Source: Streptomyces sp. A1277
Lineage (GTDB): Bacteria; Actinomycetota; Actinomycetes; Streptomycetales; Streptomycetaceae
Assembly (NCBI RefSeq): GCF_004795015.1
Contig: NZ_SSBI01000004.1
Location: forward strand, 152,956-216,955
Length of the DNA: 64,000 nt
Reading direction: 5' to 3'
Position 1 is the stretch's first letter, and each line of letters begins with the position of its first letter. Positions 7,914 through 15,431 of this stretch are shown here, piece by piece. The translations under genes were made by a program, and so were the position numbers. Under the pieces are notes generated by a model. That model made no database searches. It saw only the letters and a program-made list of their open reading frames with translations, and had not been told where the DNA came from.

Positions 7914-9028
7914 TGCTCGCGGCAGAACTCGTCGATGGGGTAGCCGACGTGCCGGTCGGCCGTGGGTACGTACCCCAGCAGCGTGTCCCCGGGGGCGAGT
8001 TCGGTGCAGTTCAGCACCACGCCGCCCGGGCCCAGCACCCGTACGTGCCAGTCGTCCTGGAGGATGAGGTTGACCCGTACCCCTTCCGGTGACACCGCGT
8101 CGACCGAGATCAGCGGTCTGGTCTCGACCTTGATCCGGCCCACCGGCACCACGCGGGTCCGGCCGGTGGCGTCCACCGCCAGCGCCGGGGCGCCCGCGTG
8201 CAGTTCGCTGAGGTAGTTGGTGCGTCCGTGCGGTGCGACGACGTACGAGTGCACCGCGCCGGCGTTCACCCGGAAGGGGCGGGTCGGCATGTACGGCAGG
8301 GGGTGCGTCTCGCTGACGCACAGCACCATGCCCTTGGAGTAGGAGCCGACCAGCAGCCCTTCGTTCTCGCCGAGCTGGCTGCAGGTGTCCACGCAGGCCC
8401 GCTCGCCCATGCCGATGTGGGTCGTCGCGGTGACGGTCAGTTCGGTGAGCGTCAGTTCACCGGCCGAGGAACGGGCCGCCTCCACCAGCGCGGTGGCGTC
8501 GCCCACGCGGTGGCCGGGCATCATCACCCCGTCCGAGCCGAGTTCCAGCACCCCGAAGGTGATCGCCGCATCCTCCGAGTCGGCGGCGGTGGTCACGATC
8601 GAGCCCTTGGAGCCCGTGGCGGCGGCGATGACGATCTCCAGCGGGATCTTGGTCGGGTCGCGGAAGTCGAGGACGCTCCAGCGCTCGGTGCGCGCCGCGT
8701 GGCACGCCTCCTCCAGGCTCGCGGCGTCGGTGATCTCCACCAGGCGGCCGAACTCCACCTCCGGATGGGCCTGTTCGAGCTCGGTGCGGCCGGTGAAGCC
8801 GGGCGGCAGGATGACGATGTCGGCCGCGCCGGGGAAGCACTCGTCCCGCCACCAGCCGTCGCCGCCGGGCAGCAGCACCTTGCGGACGGTGGGCGGGAGG
8901 CCGGCCAGGGTCTGCAGGTCTCCGGCGACGATGCCGTCGGTCCGCTGGTGCAGGGCCTCCTCGATGATCGCGGGCCGGGCGGCACCGGCACCACGGATGT
9001 CAAGCCAGCACAGCTTCTGTCCGTTCAT
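7910..9028 (-). CDS. GriH-like 3-amino-4-hydroxybenzoate synthase (3-dehydroquinate synthase II family)
   Basis: 372 residues, from ATG 9028, overlapping the GriI-like gene by 29 bp. The whole protein follows the 3-dehydroquinate synthase type II fold family: FRDPTKIPLEIVIAAATGSKG near residue 122, then DAAITFGVLELGSDGVMMPG, and a C-terminal beta-rich part containing GRIKVETRPLISVDA. Family members include archaeal aminodehydroquinate-forming enzymes and GriH, which converts the GriI product into 3-amino-4-hydroxybenzoic acid. Coupling to an aldolase of the matching family, an aryl-acid ligase and a hydroxylase favours the GriH role over shikimate synthesis. It would act in the cytoplasm as step two of aryl unit formation. 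Confidence 0.85.
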   Translation of the reverse strand: MNGQKLCWLDIRGAGAARPAIIEEALHQRTDGIVAGDLQTLAGLPPTVRKVLLPGGDGWWRDECFPGAADIVILPPGFTGRTELEQAHPEVEFGRLVEITDAASLEEACHAARTERWSVLDFRDPTKIPLEIVIAAATGSKGSIVTTAADSEDAAITFGVLELGSDGVMMPGHRVGDATALVEAARSSAGELTLTELTVTATTHIGMGERACVDTCSQLGENEGLLVGSYSKGMVLCVSETHPLPYMPTRPFRVNAGAVHSYVVAPHGRTNYLSELHAGAPALAVDATGRTRVVPVGRIKVETRPLISVDAVSPEGVRVNLILQDDWHVRVLGPGGVVLNCTELAPGDTLLGYVPTADRHVGYPIDEFCREQ

Positions 9029-9842
9029 CACACTGCCCTTCTGTCTCGTCAGCCATGTGCAGCCGCGGCTCGCCGTGCACCACGGCGGCCACCTGGGCGG
9101 CCATCCGGCGGGGATCGGCGGCCTGGAAGATGTTGCGCCCCATCGCGACCCCGGCGGCGCCGCCGAGCAGGGCGTCCCTGACGAACGCCAGCGCGTCGGT
9201 GCCCGAACCGCGGCGCGGCCCGCCCGCGCACAGCAGCGGGATCGGGCAGGCGGCGACCACGTCACGCATCTCGGCCACGCTCCCCGCGTACGGGGCCTTG
9301 ACCACGTCCGCGCCGAGGTCAGCGGCGAGCGTCGCCGCGTGCACCACCAGCTCCGGGGCCTGCGGATCGCGGATGCCGGGGCCGCGCGGGTAGACCATCG
9401 CCAGCAGCGGCAGGTTCCAGCGGTCGCACAGGTCCGCCACCCGGCCCAGGTCCCCGATCTGCTGCCGCTCGTCCGCCGAGCCCATGTTGATGTGGACACT
9501 GACCGCGTCCGCCCCGAGCCGCAGCGCGTCCTCCACCGCGGTCACCAGGTACTTGGCCTCCGAATCCGGCGCGTGCCGGGTGCTCGCGCTGAGGTGCACG
9601 ATGAGCGACATGCCGGCGAACCGGGCCGGGCTGATGTGCCGCAGCACGCCCTTGTGGACGACCACGGCGTCGACACCGCCCGCGGCCAGCTGGCCGGTCA
9701 GGCGGTCGATGGTGCTGCCGCGAGGCACCACCGGGCCGTCGGTGATGGAGTGGTCGAGCGGGGTGATCAGGAGCCGGCCGTCCCCGTGGCGGAACAGCCT
9801 GCCGAGCCGCATCTCACGCGCGAAATGCAGATATGACGTCAT
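9000..9842 (-). CDS. GriI-like C7N aldolase (class I archaeal-type aldolase / ADH synthase family)
   Basis: 280 residues from ATG 9842. Its features are those of the 2-amino-3,7-dideoxy-hept-6-ulosonate synthase/DhnA aldolase family: LLITPLDHSITDGP near residue 24, DAVSVHINMGS near 113, LAMVYPRGPG near 144, ADVVKAPYAGS near 178 with the Schiff-base lysine, CAGGPRRG near 204 and GVAMGRNIFQA near 228. GriI condenses aspartate semialdehyde with dihydroxyacetone phosphate to a C7 amino sugar-like compound used for 3-amino-4-hydroxybenzoate. It overlaps the ligase stop by 4 bp (ATGA) and the GriH start by 29 bp, so the three steps are probably made in fixed ratio. Confidence 0.87.
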   Translation of the reverse strand: MTSYLHFAREMRLGRLFRHGDGRLLITPLDHSITDGPVVPRGSTIDRLTGQLAAGGVDAVVVHKGVLRHISPARFAGMSLIVHLSASTRHAPDSEAKYLVTAVEDALRLGADAVSVHINMGSADERQQIGDLGRVADLCDRWNLPLLAMVYPRGPGIRDPQAPELVVHAATLAADLGADVVKAPYAGSVAEMRDVVAACPIPLLCAGGPRRGSGTDALAFVRDALLGGAAGVAMGRNIFQAADPRRMAAQVAAVVHGEPRLHMADETEGQCDERTEAVLA

Positions 9843-11485
9843 ATCGCTCTCCTCTCCCCGGTGGTTTCCCGCACGCCGGGTTCGCTGTCCGCCGCCTGCG
9901 CGAGACCGCGGAGATACCGCACATCGGGCTTGCCGCCGTCGTTCAGCGGCAGCTCCGGCCACCGGCTGATGCGCACCGGCACATGCGCCGAGTCCAGCCG
10001 CGCCCCGACATGGGCCCGCAGCCGGGCGTCGTCGCCCTCGCTCCCCGGGTACAGGGACACCGCCGCGTGCACCCGCTCCACCCGGTCGCGGTCCCGCACC
10101 CCGAACACCACCGCCTGCCGCACCGCCGGATACTCGGTCAGCACCCGTTCCACGGCGACCGGGTGCACCTTCTGCCCGCCGCTCTTGATGACCTGGCCCA
10201 GGCGGCCGGTCAGCCGGAGCCTGCCGTACACATCGAGACGGCCGAGGTCACCGGTGCGCAGCCAGCCGTCCGGGGTGCTGCCCTGCGCCGGGTCGCGGCC
10301 GAGGTAGCCGTCCATGACGGTCGAGGACCGCACGCACACCTCGCCGGCCGCGCCCCGGGGAACGTCCTGACCGGTCTCCGGGTCGCGCAGGCGCAGCCCG
10401 ACCCAGGGGAACGGCCGGCCCACGGTCCCCAGCAGCTCCGGTTCCTGGTGGTCCAGCCGGTCCAGGCCGCAGATGCCGCCCGCCTCGGAGGAGCCGTACA
10501 GCTGGGACAGCGGCCCCGCGAACCAGCGCAGCGCCTCGGTGATCCGGTGCGGTGCGGCCGGGGTCCCGGAGTACACCACCTGGCGCAGCGCTGACAGGTC
10601 CGGCCGGCCGCCGGCACCGAGCCGTTCGGTGAGCCGGTAGAGGTGCGGCACCGCCAGATAGGTGTCCGTCACGGCGAGGCGGCCGAAGGCGTCCAGTACC
10701 TCGTCGGCGTCGAAGTGCTCGTGCAGCACCACCGAACCGCCCGCCGCGAGCACCGCGTCCACCATGGAGCCCACCGTGTGGCTGACCGGGGTGACGGCCA
10801 GGACGCGGGCGGGCCCGCCGGGGCCGGGGGCCGAAGGGTAGACGCCGACGGTCGCGTTCCAGGTCCGGTAGGTCTGGACGATGCCCTTGGGCAGCCCGGT
10901 CGTCCCGCTGGTGAAGGTGATCCGGGCGCGGGCTCCGGGGTCGTAGGGCGCCGTCTCGCCCGGGCCGAAGCCCGCGTTCTCGGGCACCCGGGCCAGAGCG
11001 CTGCCCGCCCGGGGGGCCGTGCTGCCCGGGGCGGGCAGCAACAGGCCGCGCAGAGCGGGCGAGACCAGCGCGGCCGCGCGTACGGCCGTGGTCTCGTCGG
11101 CGACCAGGAGACGACTGCCGGTGTCCCGCAACACCTCGGCCTGGACCTCGGGCGGAAGCATCTCGGCGTCACTGCGGGGGTTGGCCGCGCGGACCGACAC
11201 CACGGCCGCGCCCAGCAGGTGCGCGGCGTAGCGCGCGAAGAGCGCCGTGGGGTGGTTCGCCGCCGTGAGGAGGGCGACCGTGTCGCCCGCGGCGATACCG
11301 GAGTTACGCAGGGCGGCGGCCGTGTCGAAGACCGACGACAGGCTTTCCCGCGCGGTGAGGCGGTGCCCCGACCAGTACACCGCCGGTGCGTCCGGATGCT
11401 CCGTCCAGGTGTGCGACAGGCGGAAGGCGTAGTGCTCGTGCCGCGCCCAGGACGGGGGTATCCGCACGGGGGGACCAGTGCTCAT
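9839..11485 (-). CDS. AMP-dependent aryl-acid ligase, candidate 3-amino-4-hydroxybenzoate-activating enzyme
   Basis: 548 residues; ATG 11485 has GGAGAGGAG upstream. ANL superfamily core motifs are complete: ITFTSGTTGLPKG (phosphate loop) near residue 186, YGSSEAGG near 332, DGWLRTGDLGRLD near 418, KSGGQKVHPVAVE in the hinge region and the C-terminal lysine in LPLNDGGKPD. It activates a carboxylate as the acyl-adenylate, then CoA or carrier thioester. Position between the precursor gene and the GriI/GriH pair makes an aminohydroxybenzoate the likely substrate. No carrier protein gene is visible in the cluster, so CoA thioester or direct transfer is more likely; this is inference. Confidence 0.87.
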   Translation of the reverse strand: MSTGPPVRIPPSWARHEHYAFRLSHTWTEHPDAPAVYWSGHRLTARESLSSVFDTAAALRNSGIAAGDTVALLTAANHPTALFARYAAHLLGAAVVSVRAANPRSDAEMLPPEVQAEVLRDTGSRLLVADETTAVRAAALVSPALRGLLLPAPGSTAPRAGSALARVPENAGFGPGETAPYDPGARARITFTSGTTGLPKGIVQTYRTWNATVGVYPSAPGPGGPARVLAVTPVSHTVGSMVDAVLAAGGSVVLHEHFDADEVLDAFGRLAVTDTYLAVPHLYRLTERLGAGGRPDLSALRQVVYSGTPAAPHRITEALRWFAGPLSQLYGSSEAGGICGLDRLDHQEPELLGTVGRPFPWVGLRLRDPETGQDVPRGAAGEVCVRSSTVMDGYLGRDPAQGSTPDGWLRTGDLGRLDVYGRLRLTGRLGQVIKSGGQKVHPVAVERVLTEYPAVRQAVVFGVRDRDRVERVHAAVSLYPGSEGDDARLRAHVGARLDSAHVPVRISRWPELPLNDGGKPDVRYLRGLAQAADSEPGVRETTGERRAI

Positions 11486-11518
11486 AGGGCTCCTCTCCGG
11501 GACGTGCACGGGAACGGC

Positions 11519-11555
11519 CCCGCGTACCGGACCGGAAGGCGGGCCGGTACGCGGG
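11519..11555 (-). terminator. Hairpin between precursor and ligase genes, likely partial terminator or mRNA stabiliser
   Basis: A perfect 12-bp stem, CCCGCGTACCGG (11519-11530) against CCGGTACGCGGG (11544-11555), with a 13-nt loop. It starts 9 bp after the precursor stop and lies before the ligase ribosome binding site. Such hairpins after RiPP precursor genes commonly leave excess precursor mRNA relative to downstream genes. There is no T-run, so partial read-through or 3'-end stabilisation is more likely than full termination. Confidence 0.6.
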
Positions 11556-11564
11556 CACCTGCGG

Positions 11565-11768
11565 TCAGCAGCAGCAGCAGGTGGAGGAGGAGGACGAGCA
11601 GCAGAGGCTGACGTCGGCCGCCGCCTCGGAGGCGACGCTCAGGCTCGACGAGCTCGCGCCCATCTCCGGCAGACCCACGCTGTCGGAGACCTCCAGCACC
11701 TCCAGCTCGGCGATGTCGAAGGAGGCGAAGAGGTCGCCGGCCGGGGTCTCGTTCGCGAGGGTGCTCAT
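11565..11768 (-). CDS. Thiopeptide-type (thiazolylpeptide) RiPP precursor peptide, 67 aa
   Basis: 67 residues from ATG 11768, with GGAAGGG as ribosome binding site. The acidic leader has the helix FDIAELEVLEVSDS (residues 17-30) and the junction LPEMGA (33-38) seen before the core in thiopeptide leaders such as lactazole and berninamycin types (LPENGA). The tail after Ala38 is 29 residues, beginning with SSSSLSVAS and ending at residues 54-67 with SLCCSSSSSTCCCC. It holds six Cys, all in the last twelve residues, plus many Ser and one Thr, giving sites for thiazoles and dehydroalanine. The exact cleavage point is uncertain: after Ala38, or later, before Ser54. It heads the minus-strand operon and lies close to all the TOMM enzymes needed. 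Confidence 0.92.
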   Translation of the reverse strand: MSTLANETPAGDLFASFDIAELEVLEVSDSVGLPEMGASSSSLSVASEAAADVSLCCSSSSSTCCCC

Positions 11769-11970
11769 GATGGATCCCTTCCATTGCTTGTGCAGAGGGC
11801 TTCGATGACGCGCTGATGCTGGCAGTCGGGCGTCGGCCGGGACAACGGCCGCCCGAGCCGCCCTGACATTCATCACGTTCTTTTCCGGAGGGGGTTCCGC
11901 GGGCCTGCCCGGCGTGGAACGGGCACTAGCGTGACCACGTTTCCGGACCTTCCCGGGAAGGGAGAGAGAG

Positions 11971-13536
11971 TTGAGCGCTGCGCCGCCCCCGGCCTCGGAA
12001 GAGGCCCCCGCCGATGTTCTCGTCGTCGGGTTCGGCCCGGTCGGCCAGGTGTTGTCGATCCTGCTCGCCCAGCGCGGATGGCAGGTCACGGTCGTCGAAC
12101 GTTGGCCCCGGCCCTACCCGATGCCACGTGCCGTCGCCTTCGACGCCGACGCCGCCCGCATCCTCCACGCCACGGGGGTCGGCCCCCACCTGAGCACGTT
12201 CGGGGAGCCCTCCGAGGACTACGTGGTGGCCGACGCCGCGGGCCGCACCCTGCTCCGTATCGGGCTGGGCCACGACCCCGCCCACCGCTGGCCCGCCTCG
12301 ACCTCCATGTACCAGCCGGGCCTGGAGGAGGCGTTGGCCGGGCGCGCCGCGCGGCTCCCCAACCTGCGGCTGCTGCGCGGTCACGAGGCGGTGCGGCTGA
12401 CCGCCCGGGACACCGGAGCCGACCTCACGGTGCGCCGCGCGGACGGGGGCCCCGAGCGGGTGCTGCGCGCCCGCTGGGCCGTCGGGTGCGACGGCGCCAA
12501 CAGCATGGTGCGCGAGGCGATGGGCGCCGGGCTGAGCGACGGGGGCTTCGCGCTGGACTGGATGGCCTGCGATGTGACTCCGCACCGCGCGGCCGACTTC
12601 CCGCCCTGCAACGTGCAGATCGCCGACCCGGCGCGCCCCCGGGTGGCGGTCTCGGCCGGGCCGGGGCACCGGCGCTGGGAGTTCATGCGGCTGCCCGGCG
12701 AGGCCCCCGAGGCGTTCGGCATCGCCGAGAACGCCTGGCGGCTGCTCGGGCTGTTCGGTGTCGAACCGGGCAACGCCACGCTGGAACGCCACGCCGTCTA
12801 CACCTTCACCGCCCGCAACGCGGACCGCTGGCGGGCCGGCCGGGTCCTGCTCGCCGGGGACGCCGCCCACCAGATGCCGCCGTTCGCCGGGCAGGGCATG
12901 TGCTCCGGCATCCGCGACGCCGACGACCTGGCCTGGAAGCTGGACCGCGTACTGGCCGGCGCCGCGCGCCCCGAGCTGCTGGACAGTTACGAGGCCGAGC
13001 GCCGCCCGCACGCCCAGGGCAGCATCGACCGCTCGGTCGCGCTCGGCCGGATGATCTGCCTGACCGATCCCATCGCCGCGGCACACCGCGACACCGCGAT
13101 GGCGGCACGGCCGGACGCGGACGTCGCCCGCCCGGCACAGCCCGGCGTCCACGCCCCGGACGGGGGCCTGTACCACCGCCGGGACGACGGCACGCCCGGC
13201 CTCGGAGCGGGGCTGCCCGTCCCGCCGGCGGTGCTCGGGGCCGCCGGGCACCTCGGCCCGGACCCGGTGCTGCTCACCGCCGACGATCCGGCCGCGCTGC
13301 ACGCCTCCGGCGCGTTCGAGCGCGCGGAGCGCTGGCGGCTGCGGCTGCGCCGGCTGCGGCCCGGGGACACCGCCGACGAGCTGCTGCGGGCCTGGCTGGA
13401 GTCGCTGGGCGCGACGGCGGCCGTCATCCGGCCGGACTGCCGGGTCTACGGCCTCGCCCGGAACCCGTCGGAGGCCGAGGCCCTGGTGCGGGAGCTGGCC
13501 GACCGCTACGCACCGTCCCTGGAGCCGACCGCGTAA
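11971..13536 (+). CDS. FAD-dependent hydroxylase (MhpA/PheA-like class A flavoprotein)
   Basis: 521 residues starting at TTG 11971, preceded by a GGGAGAGAG ribosome binding site. Motifs: VVGFGPVGQVLSILLAQRG near residue 18, WAVGCDGANSMVR near 169, VLLAGDAAHQMPPFAGQGM near 291; the last 130 residues are the poorly conserved C-terminal extension common in this group. It is divergent from the precursor gene and convergent to the exporter genes, with its own promoter region (11769-11970). It shares little with the smaller hydroxylase at 6672, so two separate oxygenations (on the aryl unit or the peptide) are plausible. Substrate unknown. Confidence 0.83.
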   Translation: MSAAPPPASEEAPADVLVVGFGPVGQVLSILLAQRGWQVTVVERWPRPYPMPRAVAFDADAARILHATGVGPHLSTFGEPSEDYVVADAAGRTLLRIGLGHDPAHRWPASTSMYQPGLEEALAGRAARLPNLRLLRGHEAVRLTARDTGADLTVRRADGGPERVLRARWAVGCDGANSMVREAMGAGLSDGGFALDWMACDVTPHRAADFPPCNVQIADPARPRVAVSAGPGHRRWEFMRLPGEAPEAFGIAENAWRLLGLFGVEPGNATLERHAVYTFTARNADRWRAGRVLLAGDAAHQMPPFAGQGMCSGIRDADDLAWKLDRVLAGAARPELLDSYEAERRPHAQGSIDRSVALGRMICLTDPIAAAHRDTAMAARPDADVARPAQPGVHAPDGGLYHRRDDGTPGLGAGLPVPPAVLGAAGHLGPDPVLLTADDPAALHASGAFERAERWRLRLRRLRPGDTADELLRAWLESLGATAAVIRPDCRVYGLARNPSEAEALVRELADRYAPSLEPTA

Positions 13537-13546
13537 CAGCGCCGAG

Positions 13547-13576
13547 GGGGTGACGGTCCGCTCGGACCGTCACCCC
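13547..13576. terminator. Bidirectional terminator hairpin
   Basis: GGGGTGACGGTCCG (13547-13560) pairs perfectly with CGGACCGTCACCCC (13563-13576), so the stem is about 12-14 bp with a very short loop. It lies between the convergent hydroxylase and ABC permease genes and fits a terminator for both. Confidence 0.75.
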
Positions 13577-13599
13577 TCCTCGACGTCCGCCCACGGGCG

Positions 13600-14448
13600 T
13601 CAGTGGAAGCGCTGGCCCTCGTCGCGCCGGTAGGCGTACACCGACAGCACGGCCAGGAGCACCGTCCACCCGACGAAGGAGACGGCCGCGACCGGGTTCA
13701 GGTGGTAGTCGCCCACGGCCGCCCACATCATCTCGGCGGCGCCGCGCGTCGGGGTGAAGGGCGCGATCGTCTCGATGAAGCCGGGCGCCCGGCCCGCCCC
13801 GGAGAACAGCCCCCCGGCGAAGGCGAGCGGGAAGAACGTCAGCTGCACCACCGTCAACGCCGCCCGGATCGGCAGCAGATACCCGATCGTCAGCCCCATC
13901 AGCGTGAACGGGATCGAGACCAGCACCACCACGACCACACCGGTCAGGAAGCCCAGCGGGGTGGTGGTGGCCTCCGTCGCCAGCGCGGCGATGAGCAGCA
14001 GCGGGATCATCGACAGCAGCATCGTGAGCAGCCCGGACAGCAGCCGCCCCGCGAACTTCGGGCCCGGCCCGCTGGGCAGGGTGCGGGTGTAGAGGTCCCA
14101 CGGATGCTGGCGCTCCTCCGCCACACCGATGCCGTGCCCGAAGAGGTTGCTGATCATGGTCGCGAAGACCACCATCGCCGCGGTCGCGTAGGTCGCGCCC
14201 ACGGGGTCGTCGCCGGCGGCCGGGACGACGAAGAACAGCATCGAAGCGCCCGGGAAGAACGCCGTGCCCACCAGCGCGATCGGGATGCGCATGGTCCGCA
14301 GCAACTGGTAGCGCGCGTGCATCAGGCTCATCCGGACCTGGGTGCGCAGCGCCGCGCGCACCCCCTGGCCGGACTCCGCCGCGCCGGGCGGCGGGCCGGC
14401 GGACGCCTCTTCGGAGCTGCTTGCCGTCTTCGGCGTGCCTATCGCCAC
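13600..14448 (-). CDS. ABC-2 type exporter permease of the RiPP cluster
   Basis: 282 residues from GTG 14448, overlapping the ATPase gene by 10 bp. After a Ser/Ala-rich cytoplasmic N-terminus of about 45 residues there are six predicted membrane segments, including one at ALVGTAFFPGASMLFFVV, LLTMLLSMIPLLLIAAL, FLTGVVVVVLVSIPFTLMG and a last one around VGWTVLLAVLSVYA. This is the ABC-2 (DrrB-like) layout. With the ATPase at 14439 it forms a drug-type exporter, presumably for the mature peptide and hence self-protection. No other immunity gene (L11 methyltransferase, EF-Tu copy) is present in the cluster. Confidence 0.86.
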   Translation of the reverse strand: MAIGTPKTASSSEEASAGPPPGAAESGQGVRAALRTQVRMSLMHARYQLLRTMRIPIALVGTAFFPGASMLFFVVPAAGDDPVGATYATAAMVVFATMISNLFGHGIGVAEERQHPWDLYTRTLPSGPGPKFAGRLLSGLLTMLLSMIPLLLIAALATEATTTPLGFLTGVVVVVLVSIPFTLMGLTIGYLLPIRAALTVVQLTFFPLAFAGGLFSGAGRAPGFIETIAPFTPTRGAAEMMWAAVGDYHLNPVAAVSFVGWTVLLAVLSVYAYRRDEGQRFH

Positions 14449-15431
14449 GGGCCGCTTCCCAACTGTGTCGTCGCCGCGGGCGCGCCGGCCGGGGCGTCGT
14501 CGGCCCCGGCCTCGTCCGCGAGGGTGAGGAACGCCTCTTCCAGCGTCGCCGAGCGGACTTCGAGTCCGGAGAACGGCGCCCGGCTGTGGACCAGATCGCG
14601 CACCAGCGCGTCGGCGTCGGGGGTCAGCAGGTGCACCCGGCCGTCGACGCGCTCGGAGCTGAGGATGCCGGGCAGCGCGGGCACCTCGTCGGCCAGCAGA
14701 CTGACCCGCTGGGCGCGCACCAGCCCGCGCAGCGCGTCCACCGTGTCGTCGGCGGCGACCCGGCCCCGGGCGAGTACCACCACGCGGTCGGCCAGGGTCT
14801 CGATCTCCTCCAGATAGTGGCTGGTCAGCAGCACGGTGCCGCCCTCGGCGTGGAAGGCGCGGATCACCTCCCACAGGGTGCGGCGGGTCTCCACGTCCAG
14901 TCCGGTGGTGGGCTCGTCGAGGAACACCATGCGGGGCCGCCCCACGAAGGCCAGGGCCACCGCCAGGCGGCGCTTCTCGCCGCCGGAGAGCCCACCGGTC
15001 TGGCGGCGCTCCTTGTCCAGCAGGCCGAAGCGGTCCAGGAGTTCGCCCCGGGGGACCGGGTTCTCGTAATGGGCGGCGGCGAAGTCGGCCACCTCACCGA
15101 CCCGGAGCGTGGGCGGCAGCCCGGTCTCCTGCGGGGTCACCCCGATCAGCCTGCGGTGTACGGGCTTTCGCGGGTCGCCGCCGAACAGCTCGCAGTGGCC
15201 CGAGGACGGCCGGCGCAGCCCGACGAGCAGGCTGAGCAGCGTGGACTTGCCCGCGCCGTTGGGCCCCAGCAGGCCGACGAGCTCGCCGCCGCGGATCTCC
15301 AGGTCGATCGGGTGCAGCGCGGTCTTGCCGTCGTAGGAGCGGGACATCCCCACGGTCCGGACGGCCACCGGCGGTGCGGCGGCGGACGGCGTGCGCGGGG
15401 GGTCCGCCGCGGTGAGCAGGGATCGTGCCAT
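14439..15431 (-). CDS. ABC exporter ATPase (DrrA/CcmA type) of the RiPP cluster
   Basis: 330 residues; ATG 15431 shares one base with the upstream stop (TGATG). All nucleotide-binding motifs are present: GLLGPNGAGKST (Walker A), LSGGEKRRLAVALAF (signature), RMVFLDEPTTGLD (Walker B and D-loop) and LLTSHYLEE (switch His). The C-terminal 80 residues (ALVRDLVHSRAPFSGLEVRSATLEEAFL) match the DrrA-type C-terminal extension of antibiotic exporters. It pairs with the permease downstream. Confidence 0.9.
   Translation of the reverse strand: MARSLLTAADPPRTPSAAAPPVAVRTVGMSRSYDGKTALHPIDLEIRGGELVGLLGPNGAGKSTLLSLLVGLRRPSSGHCELFGGDPRKPVHRRLIGVTPQETGLPPTLRVGEVADFAAAHYENPVPRGELLDRFGLLDKERRQTGGLSGGEKRRLAVALAFVGRPRMVFLDEPTTGLDVETRRTLWEVIRAFHAEGGTVLLTSHYLEEIETLADRVVVLARGRVAADDTVDALRGLVRAQRVSLLADEVPALPGILSSERVDGRVHLLTPDADALVRDLVHSRAPFSGLEVRSATLEEAFLTLADEAGADDAPAGAPAATTQLGSGPWR

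Noticed and set aside
8385..9836. Plus-strand frame opposite the GriH/GriI genes
   Set aside because: The minus strand carries family-specific motifs on both genes; the plus frame has none.
9000..9842. GriI-like gene as a glycolytic fructose-bisphosphate aldolase
   Set aside because: Same fold family, but coupling with a GriH homologue and an aryl-acid ligase inside a RiPP cluster makes the amino-C7 aldolase role more likely.
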